Part shown: piece by piece, positions 33,975-45,616 of the stretch
Numbering within the stretch: position 1 is the stretch's first letter
Layout of the letters: each line of letters begins with the position of its first letter
From: Carettochelys insculpta
Taxonomy: Eukaryota > Chordata > Testudines > Carettochelyidae
NCBI RefSeq assembly: GCF_033958435.1
Contig: NC_134137.1
Span: forward strand, 111,424,501-111,488,500
DNA: 64,000 nucleotides
Reading direction: 5' to 3'
Translations under genes and position numbers: made by a program
Notes under the pieces: generated by a model
What the model saw: the letters and a program-made list of their open reading frames with translations, nothing else
Databases searched by the model: none
Told to the model about the DNA's origin: nothing

Positions 33975-35301
33975 TCACCCCGCGGCCTCCTCGAAGTGGG
34001 CCCGCAGGGCCTCCCGGACCCGGGTCCCTTCGGGGTCCACCTGGCAACTGGGGGCAGCGGGTGGCTGCACGTCGCCCCTGCCGGCTTCCACAGCCCAGCC
34101 CTGAAAAAAGGCCTCCCCCTTGCTCTCCACCAAATTGTGTAGGGCGCAGCAGGCACCCACAATCTGGGGGAAGTTGTTGGGGCCTGCATCTAGGCGGGTG
34201 AGGAGACATCTCCAGCGCCCTTTGAGGCGGCCAAATGAGCGCTCCACCACCTGGCACGCGTGGTTCAGGCGCTGGTTGAAGCGCTCCTGGCTGGCAGAGA
34301 GATGGCCCGTGTACGGGTGCATGAGCCAGGGCCGGAGGGGGTATGCCGCATCTGCGACGACGCAGAGGGGCATGGTGGTATCCCCCACAGGGCTCTCCCG
34401 CTGGGGGATGTAGGTCCCTGCCTCCAGCCGGCGGCACAGACCCGAGTTCCGGAAAACCCGGGCGTCATGGGTGCTGCCAGGCCAGCCCACATAAACGTCC
34501 TGGAAACGGCCCCGGCTGTCCACCAAGGCCTGGAGGACCACTGAGTGGTAGCCCTTCCGGTTGATGTACCATCCTCCACTGTGATGCGGGGCGTGGATGG
34601 GGATGTGAGTCCCATCCAGAGCCCCGAAGCAATTGGGGAAGCCCAGGGTGGCAAAGCCCGCGATGGTGGCATCTGGGTCCCCCGGCCTCACGAGTCTGTG
34701 GAGGAGCATGGCGTTGATGGCACGCACAACCTGCAGGGAAAGCACATGGGAGAGCACCAATGAGGGGTGAGCAGGGTGTGCGTGGCCCTGCCCTGCCCTC
34801 CCCTGCCCTGCCAGGGCCCCCCTGCCCCCCCCCCGTGGGTCCTCTTACCTCCATAAGGACAGCCCCGATGGTGGCCTTGCTGACGGCAAACTGCTGTCCC
34901 ACGGATCAGTAGCTGTCTGGAGTGGCCAGCTTCCAGACAGCGATACCGACCCGTTTCTCCACAGGGAGGGCATGGCGGTGTCCTGGTGCCTGAGTGCGGG
35001 GGTGAGCCACTGGCACAGCTCCATAAATGTCTGCCGGCTCATCCTGAAGTTCCTGAACCAATGGTCGTCGTCCCACTCCTCAAGCACCAGCCGCTCCCAC
35101 CAGTCGGTGCTGGTGGGGTAGCTCCACAGGCGGCGGCGTGTGAGGCGGCGGGGAGGTCGGGGTGCTGCTGGGTTGGGGGTTGAGCCCTGCTCCACTGGGG
35201 GCTGCTCCTCCTCCGGTGTGGCAAGGAGGTGCTCAGCTGCCTCCCTCATGGCATGGATCAGGGTGAGCCCTGCTCCTGCAGGGAGGACTGGGTGGACCTC
35301 T

Positions 35302-35349
<48 letters not shown>

Positions 35350-35360
35350 GGGTACATCAT
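33975..35360 (-). pseudogene. Transposase gene of Harbinger copy 2, inactivated
   Basis: Exon 1 is 35360-34849 and exon 2 is 34730-33975, with a 118-bp intron using the same splice sites as copy 1. Exon 1 begins MMYP with 15 Gln and keeps STDWWERLVLEEWDDDHW. A 7-bp deletion near 34968 after LRHQDTAM shifts the frame. An additional TGA at 34906-34908 (minus strand) falls in the original frame before the helix-turn-helix. Exon 2 (756 bp, the same length as in copy 1) is open and keeps the catalytic motifs FGALDGTHIPI, VADAAYPLRPW and VVERSFGRLKGRW. The gene is therefore dead through exon 1 only. Confidence 0.85.
35304..35348 (-). repeat. (CAG)15 tract of copy 2 transposase
   Basis: Fifteen CTG on the plus strand, encoding glutamines on the minus strand. 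Confidence 0.9.
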
Positions 35361-35718
35361 GACTGCGTCGCTCGAGGTGTGTGTGCCTATGGCTCCTCAG
35401 ACCGCGTGCTGTGCAGGCTGAGTGTGTCTGGGAGGGGCCCTTTAAGGGAGCAGCTAGCTGTTGCCCCGGAAGCGCTAGTTTGCCCTGTGACCCTGTCTGC
35501 AGCTGTGCCTGGCATCCCTATTTCGATGTGTGCTACTTTGGCGTGTAGACATTCCCTCGCTGCGCCTATTTCGATGTGGTGCTGTGCAACGTCGATGTTG
35601 AACATCGACGTCGCCAGCCCTGGAGGATGTGTAGACGTTATTCATCGAAATAGCCTATTTCGATGTCGCCACATCGAAATAGGCTACTTCGAAGTAGGCT
35701 TCATGTGTAGACGTAGCT

Positions 35719-37036
35719 CTAGTGTTGTAAAATACATTTGTAAGTATAATACATTTCAAGATATGTCAGGCACAACAGATGAATTAGCACTAATATTTAG
35801 ATGCATATAATATCAACGTGAATAATCTAGAACAGCTACTTTTGACTTATGCTATTAAAGATGCCTCATCTTCAAGTTTTTATGATATATATGTATTCTA
35901 AAGCACAAGTCTGGTGACATTTTCAGACAGCTCTTTTTATGGAAAAAAAGTATAACTAAGCTGCTGAAGATACTTTCTGCAGTAGTTGATTGACAGTCCG
36001 ATCAATGATGTCTTGGTAAATTGTACAAAATTCAGCTAAATGTTTTTCCCTACAAAGCTCTGAAACAATAATTCTTCCTTAATATTTTTTGTATCAAATT
36101 AGAAGAGTCAGATTAATGTTTAACTATACATTGAACATCTAAAAGCTTCTGGATTTCTGGATTAGTACAAATGAATCTGCTGTAGTCTTTTTTTTTGTAG
36201 TAAATACAAAGGAAAGAATGATTAGGCCATTATTTGACAGTATTAATATTTATTTTTCTTGTTACAGGCTTGCTGGTTTGATTTAATTTCAGTATTTGGT
36301 TTGGGCCACATGTAACCTTGCTATAGTAAGAGTCTTTCAAATGATTTTTTTCAGCTATTTTTTCTCCTGTTATTGCTGCAATAGCATCATGGAACAAATT
36401 GCCTTTAAGAAGTAATGTTGAAGTTGCCCTAAAAGCTGACCTGTGTTTTCAATTTTTCTAGTCTGTTAATCATCTTCTAAGCTTTCCAGTGAAATTATAT
36501 ATGGAGTGTGTAGAAGTTGGTATAGTTACAGCTGCACAAGGGTTTCCATTCTAAAGAGATTTACCAGCTACTACTAATCTTTTAAAAGGGTAACTCTTTG
36601 GACTGACATTTTCCACGTTGAGTCTTGCCCAAGAGAGCTATTTTTAAAGCTTAAACAAAACATTTGAAGCATTTTTAGGAATGAACAAAGCGAGAAAACA
36701 CTTATGTCACTTTAAGCGTGTGTGTGGGTGTGGGTGTTTGTATGTACATATCTATATCTATATCTATATCTTACAGACTTGTGACCATTCCTGGATGATT
36801 TGCCCTTTAAAGGGACACAGCCCCATCTCCATTTCCCCAGGTGCAGAAAAAAAAGCACTGTCATGTGATGGACATGTCACATACCTAAAAAGGGGGGGTG
36901 AAGAGGAGTGGAGGAGCTAAGACTCTGGAGATCCAGGATGGCCACTAAACGCCAAGTAGAAAACTCTGGAGTTGCTGCTTCACAGAGAGTAAGAAGGAAC
37001 TCGGTGGATCCCAGGAGAGCTTGGGAAAGAAACTCA
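35719..37036. other. No recognisable feature
   Basis: AT-rich. A short (TATATC)n run lies near 36748-36770. No gene is supported. Confidence 0.35.
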
Positions 37037-38870
37037 GGCTGCATCTATACTACAAAATAAAATCAATTTATTAAAATTGATTTCTTAACACTGGGTTTTA
37101 TCCATCTGATTTTGAGCATCTTCACCTTCCCACATGCTCCCCACAAAATTGACTTACTTCTGCTATACACAAGGAGCTTAAATGAAGCTTAAATTTAGTG
37201 CTGCTGCAGTGTATTGTGGGAACCTATCCCACAGCTCCCATAGCCCCATTGCATTCCGGCCATACAAATAGAGGTGGCTATATGATGCCATCTTCCCACA
37301 CTTCATTCCCCTCTTTCCTCTGCCATGTTAATTCTGTTTAGGTAGACATGGGTGCTACACTGAAACGCGAATGAATCATCAGTAACAGGCTGTAGTGGCT
37401 AAAAGATGGTACCCAGCTGACAGCCACGCAAATCGTGGCTGCTCACGGAATGCCTCTCTCAGGCTAGGATCTGGATTTAGGCCGCCTGAGAAAGAAGGCC
37501 CTTATACCCAAGTAGACACAGTTGTTACATTGAAAATCGAATGACTCATCAGGCTAAAAGACCCCAGACTACAAGCCAGGTTTGCACCTGGAAAAGAAGA
37601 CCCTTAGGACACCAATATTCGCTGCTGCAAGCCTTCCTTCAACAACAATGGCAGTTGTATAGCTAATACATTACCTTCATTGAGACATGTATGGCTCAGG
37701 GTGGCTACAAGACCCCCGGCTATAGCCAGCCTCTGAAAATCATGACCACTGCAGGAGACATCCCCCGAGCAGCTAAAAGAGCCCTGGCTACAGCCAGCCC
37801 CAGAAGTTGTGACTGCTGAGGGAGACGTCCCCTGGGTGGCTAAAGAGCCATGGCTACAGTAAGCCCCAAAAATCATGACCATCGAGGGAGATGTCCACTG
37901 GCTGGCTAAAAGAATCCAGGCTACAGTCAGCCTGCAAAAATTGTGACTGCTGAGGGAGATGTCCCCTGGGCAGCTAAAAGAGCCCCGGCTACGGCCAGCC
38001 CCTGAAAACTGTGATTGCTGAGGGAGGCATCCCACGGGCAGCTAAAAGAGCCCGTCCCCAAAAGTTGTGGCCACTGTGGGAGACATCCCCTGGGTGGCTA
38101 AAAGATTCTTGGCTACAGCCAGCCTCCGAAAATCGTGATCCTCACTGTGCACCATCTGCCTGGCATCTTGCACAGTGTGTCCTTTCATTGTTTCGGGGTC
38201 AAGCCATGTGATGTGGCTGGGTGTCGGAATGTTTCATACAGTGTGACACCTCCTGGGGGAGGGTAGGGAGAGGATGTGGGGATCAGGACGATATGTAAAG
38301 GGCTGAAAAGAAGTTTCTCGTACTACCAGAGAAGCATGACCCCCTGTTCCCCCACAGCCTAGCTGACACATGTATCGGAGGGCCAGTGGCTGGTGCCAGG
38401 CAGCACAGAAAAGAAAGGCAGCTAGTAGGGGTACACACAGAAGCATGGACCCCCCCCACACCCCACTGCTGCACTGCTAGCAAAGAAAAAGAAAGAAGAT
38501 TTTTCAGCCTCTCACGACCCTACAGGCACGGGCTTGCAGGTGCTGAATTGTAAAGGTCCTACTGCCGAATTCCTATGCAATTGAGAGCAGTGGAGATGTA
38601 AGAGGCCAGAGTGGAGAAGTGTGGTGCATTATGGGGCATATATGGGACATCTGTGGAGGCTAATTAATTCAATTTAAAGATGTGCCGCATCCTCACTACC
38701 CTTAATTCGGATTCTTAAATTCGAATTCAACGCTACACCTGTCAGGTTACTTTGATTTTAGGATTTTGATATTGTGTCTTTTTTTGTGGTCCATAAATCG
38801 AGCTAATGGAATTTACAATGAGAACAGGCACTGGGAAAAATCAATTTTATCTCATAGTATAGATGCAGCC
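37037..38870. mobile_element. Harbinger-like element of 1.8 kb with internal minisatellite, TSD TCA
   Basis: Ends ggctgcatctatactacaaa and complement ggctgcatctatactatgag. TCA occurs at 37034-37036 and 38871-38873. The inner ends share AAATCAATTTTAT-type sequence. No transposase or Myb frame is seen. The centre carries a tandem repeat (37702-38141). Confidence 0.7.
37702..38141. repeat. Minisatellite, about 6.6 copies of a 66-69-bp unit
   Basis: Units start at 37702, 37771, 37838, 37904, 37972, 38040 and 38096 with GGCTAAAAGAG-like sequence and contain GGCTACAGCCAGCC and GAGGGAGAYRTCCCCTGGG. One unit is shortened to about 56 bp. The unit length is not a multiple of three, so the open frame across it is not a repeat protein. 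Confidence 0.85.
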
Positions 38871-39406
38871 TCAGGGAAAAAAGGGAATGTAAGCAACTTG
38901 AGGTTGAAGACTGTTGTTTAACACTTTATTTTGGACTTCTTTTTTTCTGCCTTACACAGAGGACCTAGCAGGCTGCTATTGCAACTGAGCCATGCTGGGA
39001 AGTTCGGAAATATAGACTGAAGCAAGAGAAACAGAGGAGGTCACTAGTCAGAGACCATATTGGAAAGGCAGTATTGCTACAGAGACTTAATTTGAAAAGT
39101 TATTGCACCTTGTAAGGAGGGCAATGGTAATTTGACTTTTGGAAGAGAGATTGTACCAAGACTGAGACTATCCCGTTTGATGGTTGGTGAAAATAAGACT
39201 AGATTTGGCCTAGTTATATGGTTGTTACAAAATTATTTTATTTTTTAAATTATATACATTTTCCTTTCTAATGATTTCCTAATAGGGTAATAGCACCACA
39301 AATGTGTGCAGTGTAGCCCATAAGGTTTGCCTGCCACACCAGAAAAAAATGCTTTACTTGGGTTGATTTATGCTAATTTAGTATTATATCCAGTATGTAA
39401 ACACAG
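38871..39406. other. No recognisable feature
   Basis: Nothing supported. Confidence 0.35.
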
Positions 39407-39801
39407 GGCTTGGTCTACACCAGAGGCTTTCCTGGCAAAACTGGGCTCTGTCGACAGTTTGCCAACAAAACCAGGCACATCTGCAGCATTATACCTTTCC
39501 CTGTTCATATATAACGCCTTTCTTTATAGTGTTCTGTTGAGAAAACAGTTGTGTGGATGCTCCGGGGCCCCTTTTGTCAACAGAAAGATCTTCTGATTCA
39601 TTGGGCAGCCCTGTTTGCAGAGCTTCCGGTCAGCTGTTCTACTGAGAGAGGGCTGGGCAGTCCGGCTGCACTCTGTCAACAGGGCAGATTGCTCTTTCAA
39701 TCCACGTTTATGTGTGGATGAAACCTATTGACAGAAGATTTGCTGGGAGATTGCCTCTGAGAGTCACTTATGTTGGCAGATGCTTCTCATGTAGACGTAG
39801 C
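39407..39801. mobile_element. Harbinger-like MITE, 395 bp, TSD CAG
   Basis: Left ggcttggtctacaccagagg, right complement gctacgtctacatgagaagc. CAG occurs at 39404-39406 and 39802-39804. The interior is rich in CTGTCGACAG and TTGTCAACAG type palindromes. Confidence 0.6.
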
Positions 39802-40925
39802 CAGTACAGGTTTATTATAAGATATTCATTGTAGGCATTCATGGTTATCCTCAGTATTAAGCTGTAATAAAGGGACTCTACAGGCTTGTATCCTGTGTGA
39901 AAAGCTAAAGCACGTAAGTTAGCATAAGTGATCTTTCTCCTAGATAACATGCTTACTTGACTGCCCCTCCGCTTGTGGGAGCCAAGTAGGGGAATTAGAC
40001 CTAAAGCTGCACTGGTTCATCTAGTGCTAGAACTGGTCAGTAATCACAAAAGAGATGGTAGGGCAGAGAAGCTGCTAGAAGGGCCAAAGTTTTGGGAATG
40101 AGGTAATCCTCATTAATACGTAGTGATAAGTGCCATAATCAGTTAACCTATAGTGTAAGAGTACCCAAAGATGTTTGGGGTGAGGAAATAAAATATGAGC
40201 ATGGTAGTCTGGGGCAAAATCAAACTGTTCCAAGGCCTATAAAATACCAGAGCTTTTGGGCTAGAAAAGAGTTAGGGGTTGTGGGTTGTGAATTTCTCTA
40301 CCTTCTATTGACTATTAGCTTAGCTTCAACTTTATCAGGCATTACAGGGGTGAGGCTGGTCGTATGTCTCTTAACATCAGATCCTCAGTAAGGGGTTTGA
40401 GCATGCAAGGCTAAGTAATTCTTTATCTTAGATATGTTACCAGAGGAGTCCTAGAACTTTATTATGATCTGACAACTTTATGCTGTCTGATGTTTATTAC
40501 TCTTTCATTCATTGTAATGAAGATTTTAATGAATTGGTGTTGTCCTCAAATTGCCACGTGCTCTGAAACTCCCCTTCTGAGCTCTTTGGGTTCTGTCTCT
40601 GTAATCTGAATTAGTACAAGAACGTAAATATCTTCTGGTCAGATGTGGCCAGTGTTGAGCCATAGCCCTCTAAGTTTATAACTCACTGACCCATAGCTTA
40701 CTAAATTCAAGTCTACAGCAGGTATGTGAAACATATGGAGCTGAATGCAGGGATTTTGGTCATTGGGATTCTTGATGCCTGTGGTACGAACCAGTGATGA
40801 GAATAATGCAAGTTTTATTTGTAGTAGGCATTTTGTACAAATGACATATTGATGACAGGCATATATTGGAGCAATTAGGTATTGGTTTGTATGCTTTTTG
40901 TGCAATATAATTGGATATATGGGGG
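39802..40925. other. No recognisable feature
   Basis: Nothing supported. Confidence 0.35.
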
Positions 40926-41620
40926 TGTGATGGGGTGTACCAACCCTGCACTGAGGGGGTGGGGGGTGACTGAATGTACCACCCCTGCACTGAACAGGGG
41001 AGTGGGAGCCAGGCCTATTGGGTGGAAAAGGCCACGCCCCCAAGATCCTGCTGGGTATGCTCAGGCTGCAGGCCATGTATAAAAGCTGGAGAAGCCTGGC
41101 AGTTGGGACTGGCCAGTAAGGGGAAAGGAGCTCCTGCTGGATCCTGGGTGCAACAGCCCTCCGAGGAGCAGTCACAGCAACCACCTGGGCAACAGCAACA
41201 ACAGTGACAGCAGCAGCAGCAGTCACCCAAGGAGCAGCAGCAGGAGTGGTGGCAGCCACTGCCGCAGTGGAAGTCTGCTGCAGGAGGAGGGTAGGAAGTA
41301 GCCTAGGGTGGGGACCTGGGAAGGTTTCCAGTGTGCTCAGTGTGTTATGGTGGGGATCCCCACTGAGTTGGTGGCTGGGGCCTCATACCCACCACTGACA
41401 GGACCCTGGGCTGGAGCATGGTGGAGAGGGAGGGCCCAAGCTCTCCTACCCCCACCTCCCTGTGAGCCTAAGGCAGGGAGAACTTAGACCGTTGAGACCT
41501 GTGAGCTAGGACCTGGCCATTGACGCTTGACTGGGCGATGTGGACTGGGAGTAGGCCTCTGAGGCCTGAGGGTAGTGCAAGAGCCCTCGAGAGCAAGGCA
41601 GGGCAGGAGACCCCACCACA
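40926..41620 (+). mobile_element. Probable solo LTR, 695 bp
   Basis: Starts TGTGATGGGG and ends CCCCACCACA, which are inverted ends with one mismatch. GGGG-rich sequence flanks both sides (probable 4-5-bp duplication). A TATAAAA box lies at 41078-41084, and a CAG/CAA-rich stretch at about 41165-41240. No primer binding site or gag/pol frame follows, so it is a solo LTR. The retrovirus-like family is not determined. Confidence 0.6.
41078..41084 (+). promoter_or_regulatory. TATA box of the solo LTR
   Basis: TATAAAA lies 152 bp into the LTR, a position consistent with a U3 promoter. Confidence 0.45.
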
Positions 41621-42089
41621 GGGGGGTGAGCCCGTTAGACATGTGTTTTAATTAATATGTCTCTAAACAGACCTATTATGGAGAAGATCTCTGATTATTG
41701 TATTGATGATTTTTTTCCTGTCTGATTGTAACCATAAATTGTATTTCCAAAAAGTGAACCAGCAGACGCATTCTGCTGGAGCTGACGGACATACATGTAC
41801 ATAGAAAAGGTAATGGGCATGGGCAAAACTATCAAGTGCGGCTCATAGGAGCAACGTTTGCATGTATTCAACAGGAAATTTGATGACAGTCTCCCCCACC
41901 CTGGAAATTTACTACCATCGTTATAACTGGGGATTTTGGCTTTCAGTTTTAATGGGAAAATGCCTCCCATTGTGATTTTGAAAGAACAGTGTATAAAAAT
42001 ATTAAAAGTCCCTGTGAATGGTTTGCAGTGATGTTCATGCTGTTGGTTGTTAGCCACACTTGGTTTTGCTCCCCATGCTGCATTACTTA
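41621..42089. other. No recognisable feature
   Basis: Nothing supported. Confidence 0.35.
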
Positions 42090-42513
42090 GGGCTTGTCTA
42101 CACTACCACCTTCCTCCAAAAGAAGGACGGTAATTAGGACGTTGGGACTTTACTAACAAAGTGCCGCCGTGCATAGGCAACACTTCATCAAGCAAATTCT
42201 CCCCTGCGGCAACTTTGAAGTGTTAAACTTCGAAGTACTGGCTTGCATCTAGCCACGGCTCACCCAAAATTGTGAGGAGTAAAGGGACTTCGAAGTTGCC
42301 CCGGCACTTCAAAGTGTGGGCGGGTGAGCTGCGGCTAGATGCAACCCGGTACTTTGAAGTTTAAAACTTCGAAATTGCCATGGGCGGGGTGGGGGGGGGG
42401 AGGAAATTTGCTTAATGAAGCGCTGCCTATGCACCGCAGCACTTCATTAGTAAACTCCCAACCCCCTAAGTATCATCCTTCCTTCGAAGGAAGGTGGAAG
42501 TGTAGACAAGCCC
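42090..42513. mobile_element. Harbinger-like MITE, 424 bp, TSD TTA
   Basis: Perfect ends gggcttgtctacact and complement gggcttgtctacact. TTA occurs at 42087-42089 and 42514-42516. It belongs to the same family as the outer element at 22564 (shared GGAGTAAAGGGACTTCGAAGTTG). Inverted arms and no coding capacity. Confidence 0.8.
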
Positions 42514-43680
42514 TTAGTCATGCATAGCAGCTGCACTGAAACTGGGCTTATTTTGTGTATGGCTATAGGCTAGAGCCCCAGTCTCTAGATACAAAGACAT
42601 GTCCTTTATCTGCCATTACTTCTTGTATCATGCAGCTAGGAGAAGCACCCACATAAACCTGCCTTGAGTTCACAGCCAGGAATATTGTCCAATTTTCCCA
42701 ATGAATGCTTGCTGAATTTTGAATTACTTCTCATGGTTTTCACCAAATTCTTTATGGATTTCCGATGACTCTCTCCTTGCACAGGGTTTGGAATAGTATT
42801 TGAACTAGTTCTGCATTTTGAGTCATTGTACCAGTATGTGATATATTTCCATTTTATTCAGTAGAGGGCAAATAATGGGAGTAAATCAGCTTTATTTCAT
42901 ATGGTGATTGCAGCATTCATCTTAATTTCTTTTGGGTAAAGATGACAATTCTTGTATGCATCAATTTCAAGACATCAGTTACGGATATGAAGCCTGCATA
43001 TGTGTCTTGTGTTAACAACCTGTTCAGCAAATTGAGTAGTGAGAATTCAAGAGGCTCCAGATGTTACCAAAGCTTGTCAGTGGTCACTGCGGCATGAAAT
43101 CTCATGTAATTTTCTGTTCTCGGGAGAACCGATTAAATTTTTATTATCAAGGCAGGTGTAAGGAGTGAATAGAAAGAAAATTCAAGAATCAATTATTTTG
43201 AAATATTACTATAGAGCAACAAACATTCAAAGTCTGTACTGTGCCGGAGACAAGGTCTTTGATGACTGCTTGAAGTTAGGGCTCCTTTTTGAGAGACCAC
43301 ATGTGGTTCCAAGTTCATGAAAGTGATGAAAATGGTTGGTTGTAAAGGAAAATTTAAAATGTCTTCCCATTTTACATATATCGTAAACTAAAACAGTTTA
43401 TTCATAAGTCTTCCATTGTGGCTCCCATGTTCACTTCCAGAGGGAGCTATAGGAACTGACGACAAGAGTCCAAACAGATCAGCTAAGGTTCACATTTATA
43501 AATACAGGGAGAATTCTGCATAGCAACTGTTCATGTTAAGCATTTGAACACTATGGATTTTTAGAGAAATGTATGCATGCATTTCCCCAGCTGAATGTAT
43601 AATTTTATCTGGTCTGATATGATGGGAGAAAAGCTATCATTTACAATGGATTGTCAGTGCTTAGCACAGCTGGGAACATT
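42514..43680. other. No recognisable feature
   Basis: AT-rich, nothing supported. Confidence 0.35.
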
Positions 43681-45030
43681 ATTATTATTAAGAACATAAG
43701 AACGGCCATACAGGGTCAGACCAAAGGTCTGTCCAGCCCAGTAGCCTGTCTGCCGACTGTGGCCAGTGTCTGGTCCCCCAGAGGGGGTGGACTGAAGACA
43801 AGATCAAGCGATTTGTCTCCTGATGATCAGAGGCCAGGGACACCATTCCTACTGCCTTTTATGGATTTAACCTCCTTGAATTTATCTAGCTCTTTCTTAA
43901 ATTCTGTTATAATCCTAGCCTTCACAGTCTCCTCTGGCAAGGAGTTCCACAGGTTATCTATGCGCTGAGTGAAGAAGAACTTTCTTTTATTAGTTTTAAA
44001 CCTGCTACCTATTAATTTCATTTGGTGTCCTCTAGTCCTTGTATTATGGGCACAAGTAAATAACTTCTCCTTATTCACCGTCTCCACACCTGTCATAATT
44101 TTATATACCTTTATCATGTTCCCCCTCGGTCTCCTCTCTTCTAAAGTGAAAAGTCCCAATCTTTTTAGCCTCTCCTCATACGGGACCTGTTCCAAGCCCC
44201 TAGTCCAGGCGTGTCCAACCCGCGGCCTGTGGGCCACATGCGGCCCTGGACAGCTAGTAATGCAGCCCCACAAGATCGTAAACTTTTAACATTATTATGT
44301 GATTTATATACATTAACTATATTATATATTTTATATGCGGCCCAAGACAATTCCTCTTCACTCAGTGCGGTCCAGGCAAGCCAAAAGGTTGGACACCCAT
44401 GCCCTAGTCATTTTAGTTGCCCTTTTTCTGAACCTTTTCCAGTGTCAGGATATCCTTTTTTAGGTGTGGAGACCACATCTGTACACAGTATTCAAGATGT
44501 GGGCATACCATAGATTTATATAGGGACAGTAAGATACTCCTTGTCTTATTTTCTGTCCCTTTTTTAAGAATACCTAACATCCTATTTGCCTTTTTCACTG
44601 CCTCTGCACACTGCGTGGATGTTTTTAAGGAACTATCCACAATAACTCCAAGATCTCTTTCCTGATTAGTTATAGCTAAATTAGCCCCCATCATATTGTA
44701 AGTATAGTTGGGGTTATTTTTTCCAACGTGCATTACCTTACACTTAACCACCTTAAATTTCATTTGCCATTTTGTTGCCCAGTCACTCAGTTTGATGAGA
44801 TCTTTTTGAAGATCTTCACAGTCTGCCTTCGTCTTGACTATCTTAACAGTTTAGTGTCATTTGCAAACTTTGCCACCTCACTGCTCACCCTCTTCTCCAG
44901 ATCATTTATGAATAAATTGAACAGGATTGGTCCTAGGACTGACCCTTGGGGGACACTGCTAGTTACCCTCTCCATTTGGAAAATTAACCATTTATGCCTA
45001 CCCTTTGTTTCCTATTATTGTAAATAATAT
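43681..45030 (-). pseudogene. CR1-type LINE, 3' part with reverse transcriptase C-terminus
   Basis: Minus-strand frames read [20 protein letters not shown], then KFANDTKL (the catalytic FADD box mutated to FAND), VVKCKVMHVG, SILLSLYKSMVCPHLEYCVQ and [20 protein letters not shown], typical of CR1 ORF2. The 3' end is aacataagaacggccatac with an ATT repeat tail near 43680. It is 5'-truncated, frame-broken near 44850, and interrupted by a hAT MITE at 44206-44401. Confidence 0.85.
44206..44401. mobile_element. hAT-like MITE, 196 bp, 8-bp TSD CCCTAGTC
   Basis: Ends caggcgtgtccaacc and complement catgggtgtccaacc. CCCTAGTC occurs at 44198-44205 and 44402-44409. It contains GGCCACATGCGGCCC, a common hAT MITE motif. 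It is inserted within CR1 ORF2. Confidence 0.85.
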
Positions 45031-45244
45031 CTGTGCAATCAAAGACCCAACAATAAAGTGGACGAATGGAAGTACAAAATACTATGACAAATCAATAAAA
45101 CCATAGGAATTATGAGTTAAAATTGATGCAATATGGTCCATGGTGTTACTTGTCAAGTCAATACATGTAGAATGTTCTGGTAGGTAGACGAGTCAGTGGT
45201 TAATGTTACATGTCATGGGCTATATATCAATGGTAAAACATGAA

Positions 45245-45616
45245 GGCTGGGTCTACATGGTGTTCTGCCCAGTGCCACTGCTGGCAGAGCTATGCAAAGT
45301 GAGCTTCTCGGGATTGCAAACGGCTTCCAATTTGCATACTTCCGAAGCTCATTACCATAGCCTCTGAAGAGTTTGGTGTTGACAGAAGGGAGTGCCAGCA
45401 CTCCAGAGACCGCATGGACGTGCCTCTGCCAGCTAAATCCCCCACCGTCACCAGTCCCTTATGCCTCAAATGTCCACATGGCCTCTGCAGTGCTGCCAAG
45501 CCCTTCTGCCAACACCAAACGTTTGTGAGGCTATAGTAATGAGCTTTGGGAGTATGCAAATGGGAAGCCATTTGCAATTCCCAGAAACTCACTTTGCATA
45601 GTGCAGGTGAAACAAC
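45245..45616. mobile_element. Degenerate Harbinger-like MITE
   Basis: Left end ggctgggtctacatggtgtt. The inner arms CTATGCAAAGTGAGCTTCT occur inverted at both sides. The right terminus is diverged and no duplication is found. It resembles the family at 17816. Confidence 0.5.

Larger units (their letters stand above)
31449..35718. mobile_element. Harbinger copy 2: full-length, inverted, inactivated
   Basis: Ends agccatgtctacaagtgcac and complement agctacgtctacacatgaag. CTA duplications lie at 31446-31448 and 35719-35721 (4270 bp). It has the same layout as copy 1 but the opposite orientation: Myb-like gene on the plus strand, transposase on the minus strand. Both genes carry inactivating changes. 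The separate duplications show that this is an independent insertion. Confidence 0.9.

Noticed and set aside
37604..38035. 143-codon minus-strand frame
   Set aside because: It arises from the minisatellite, whose unit length is not a multiple of three, so the apparent peptide repeats are not in register.
37702..38141. CRISPR-like array
   Set aside because: The units are contiguous tandem copies without spacers, within a eukaryotic transposon.
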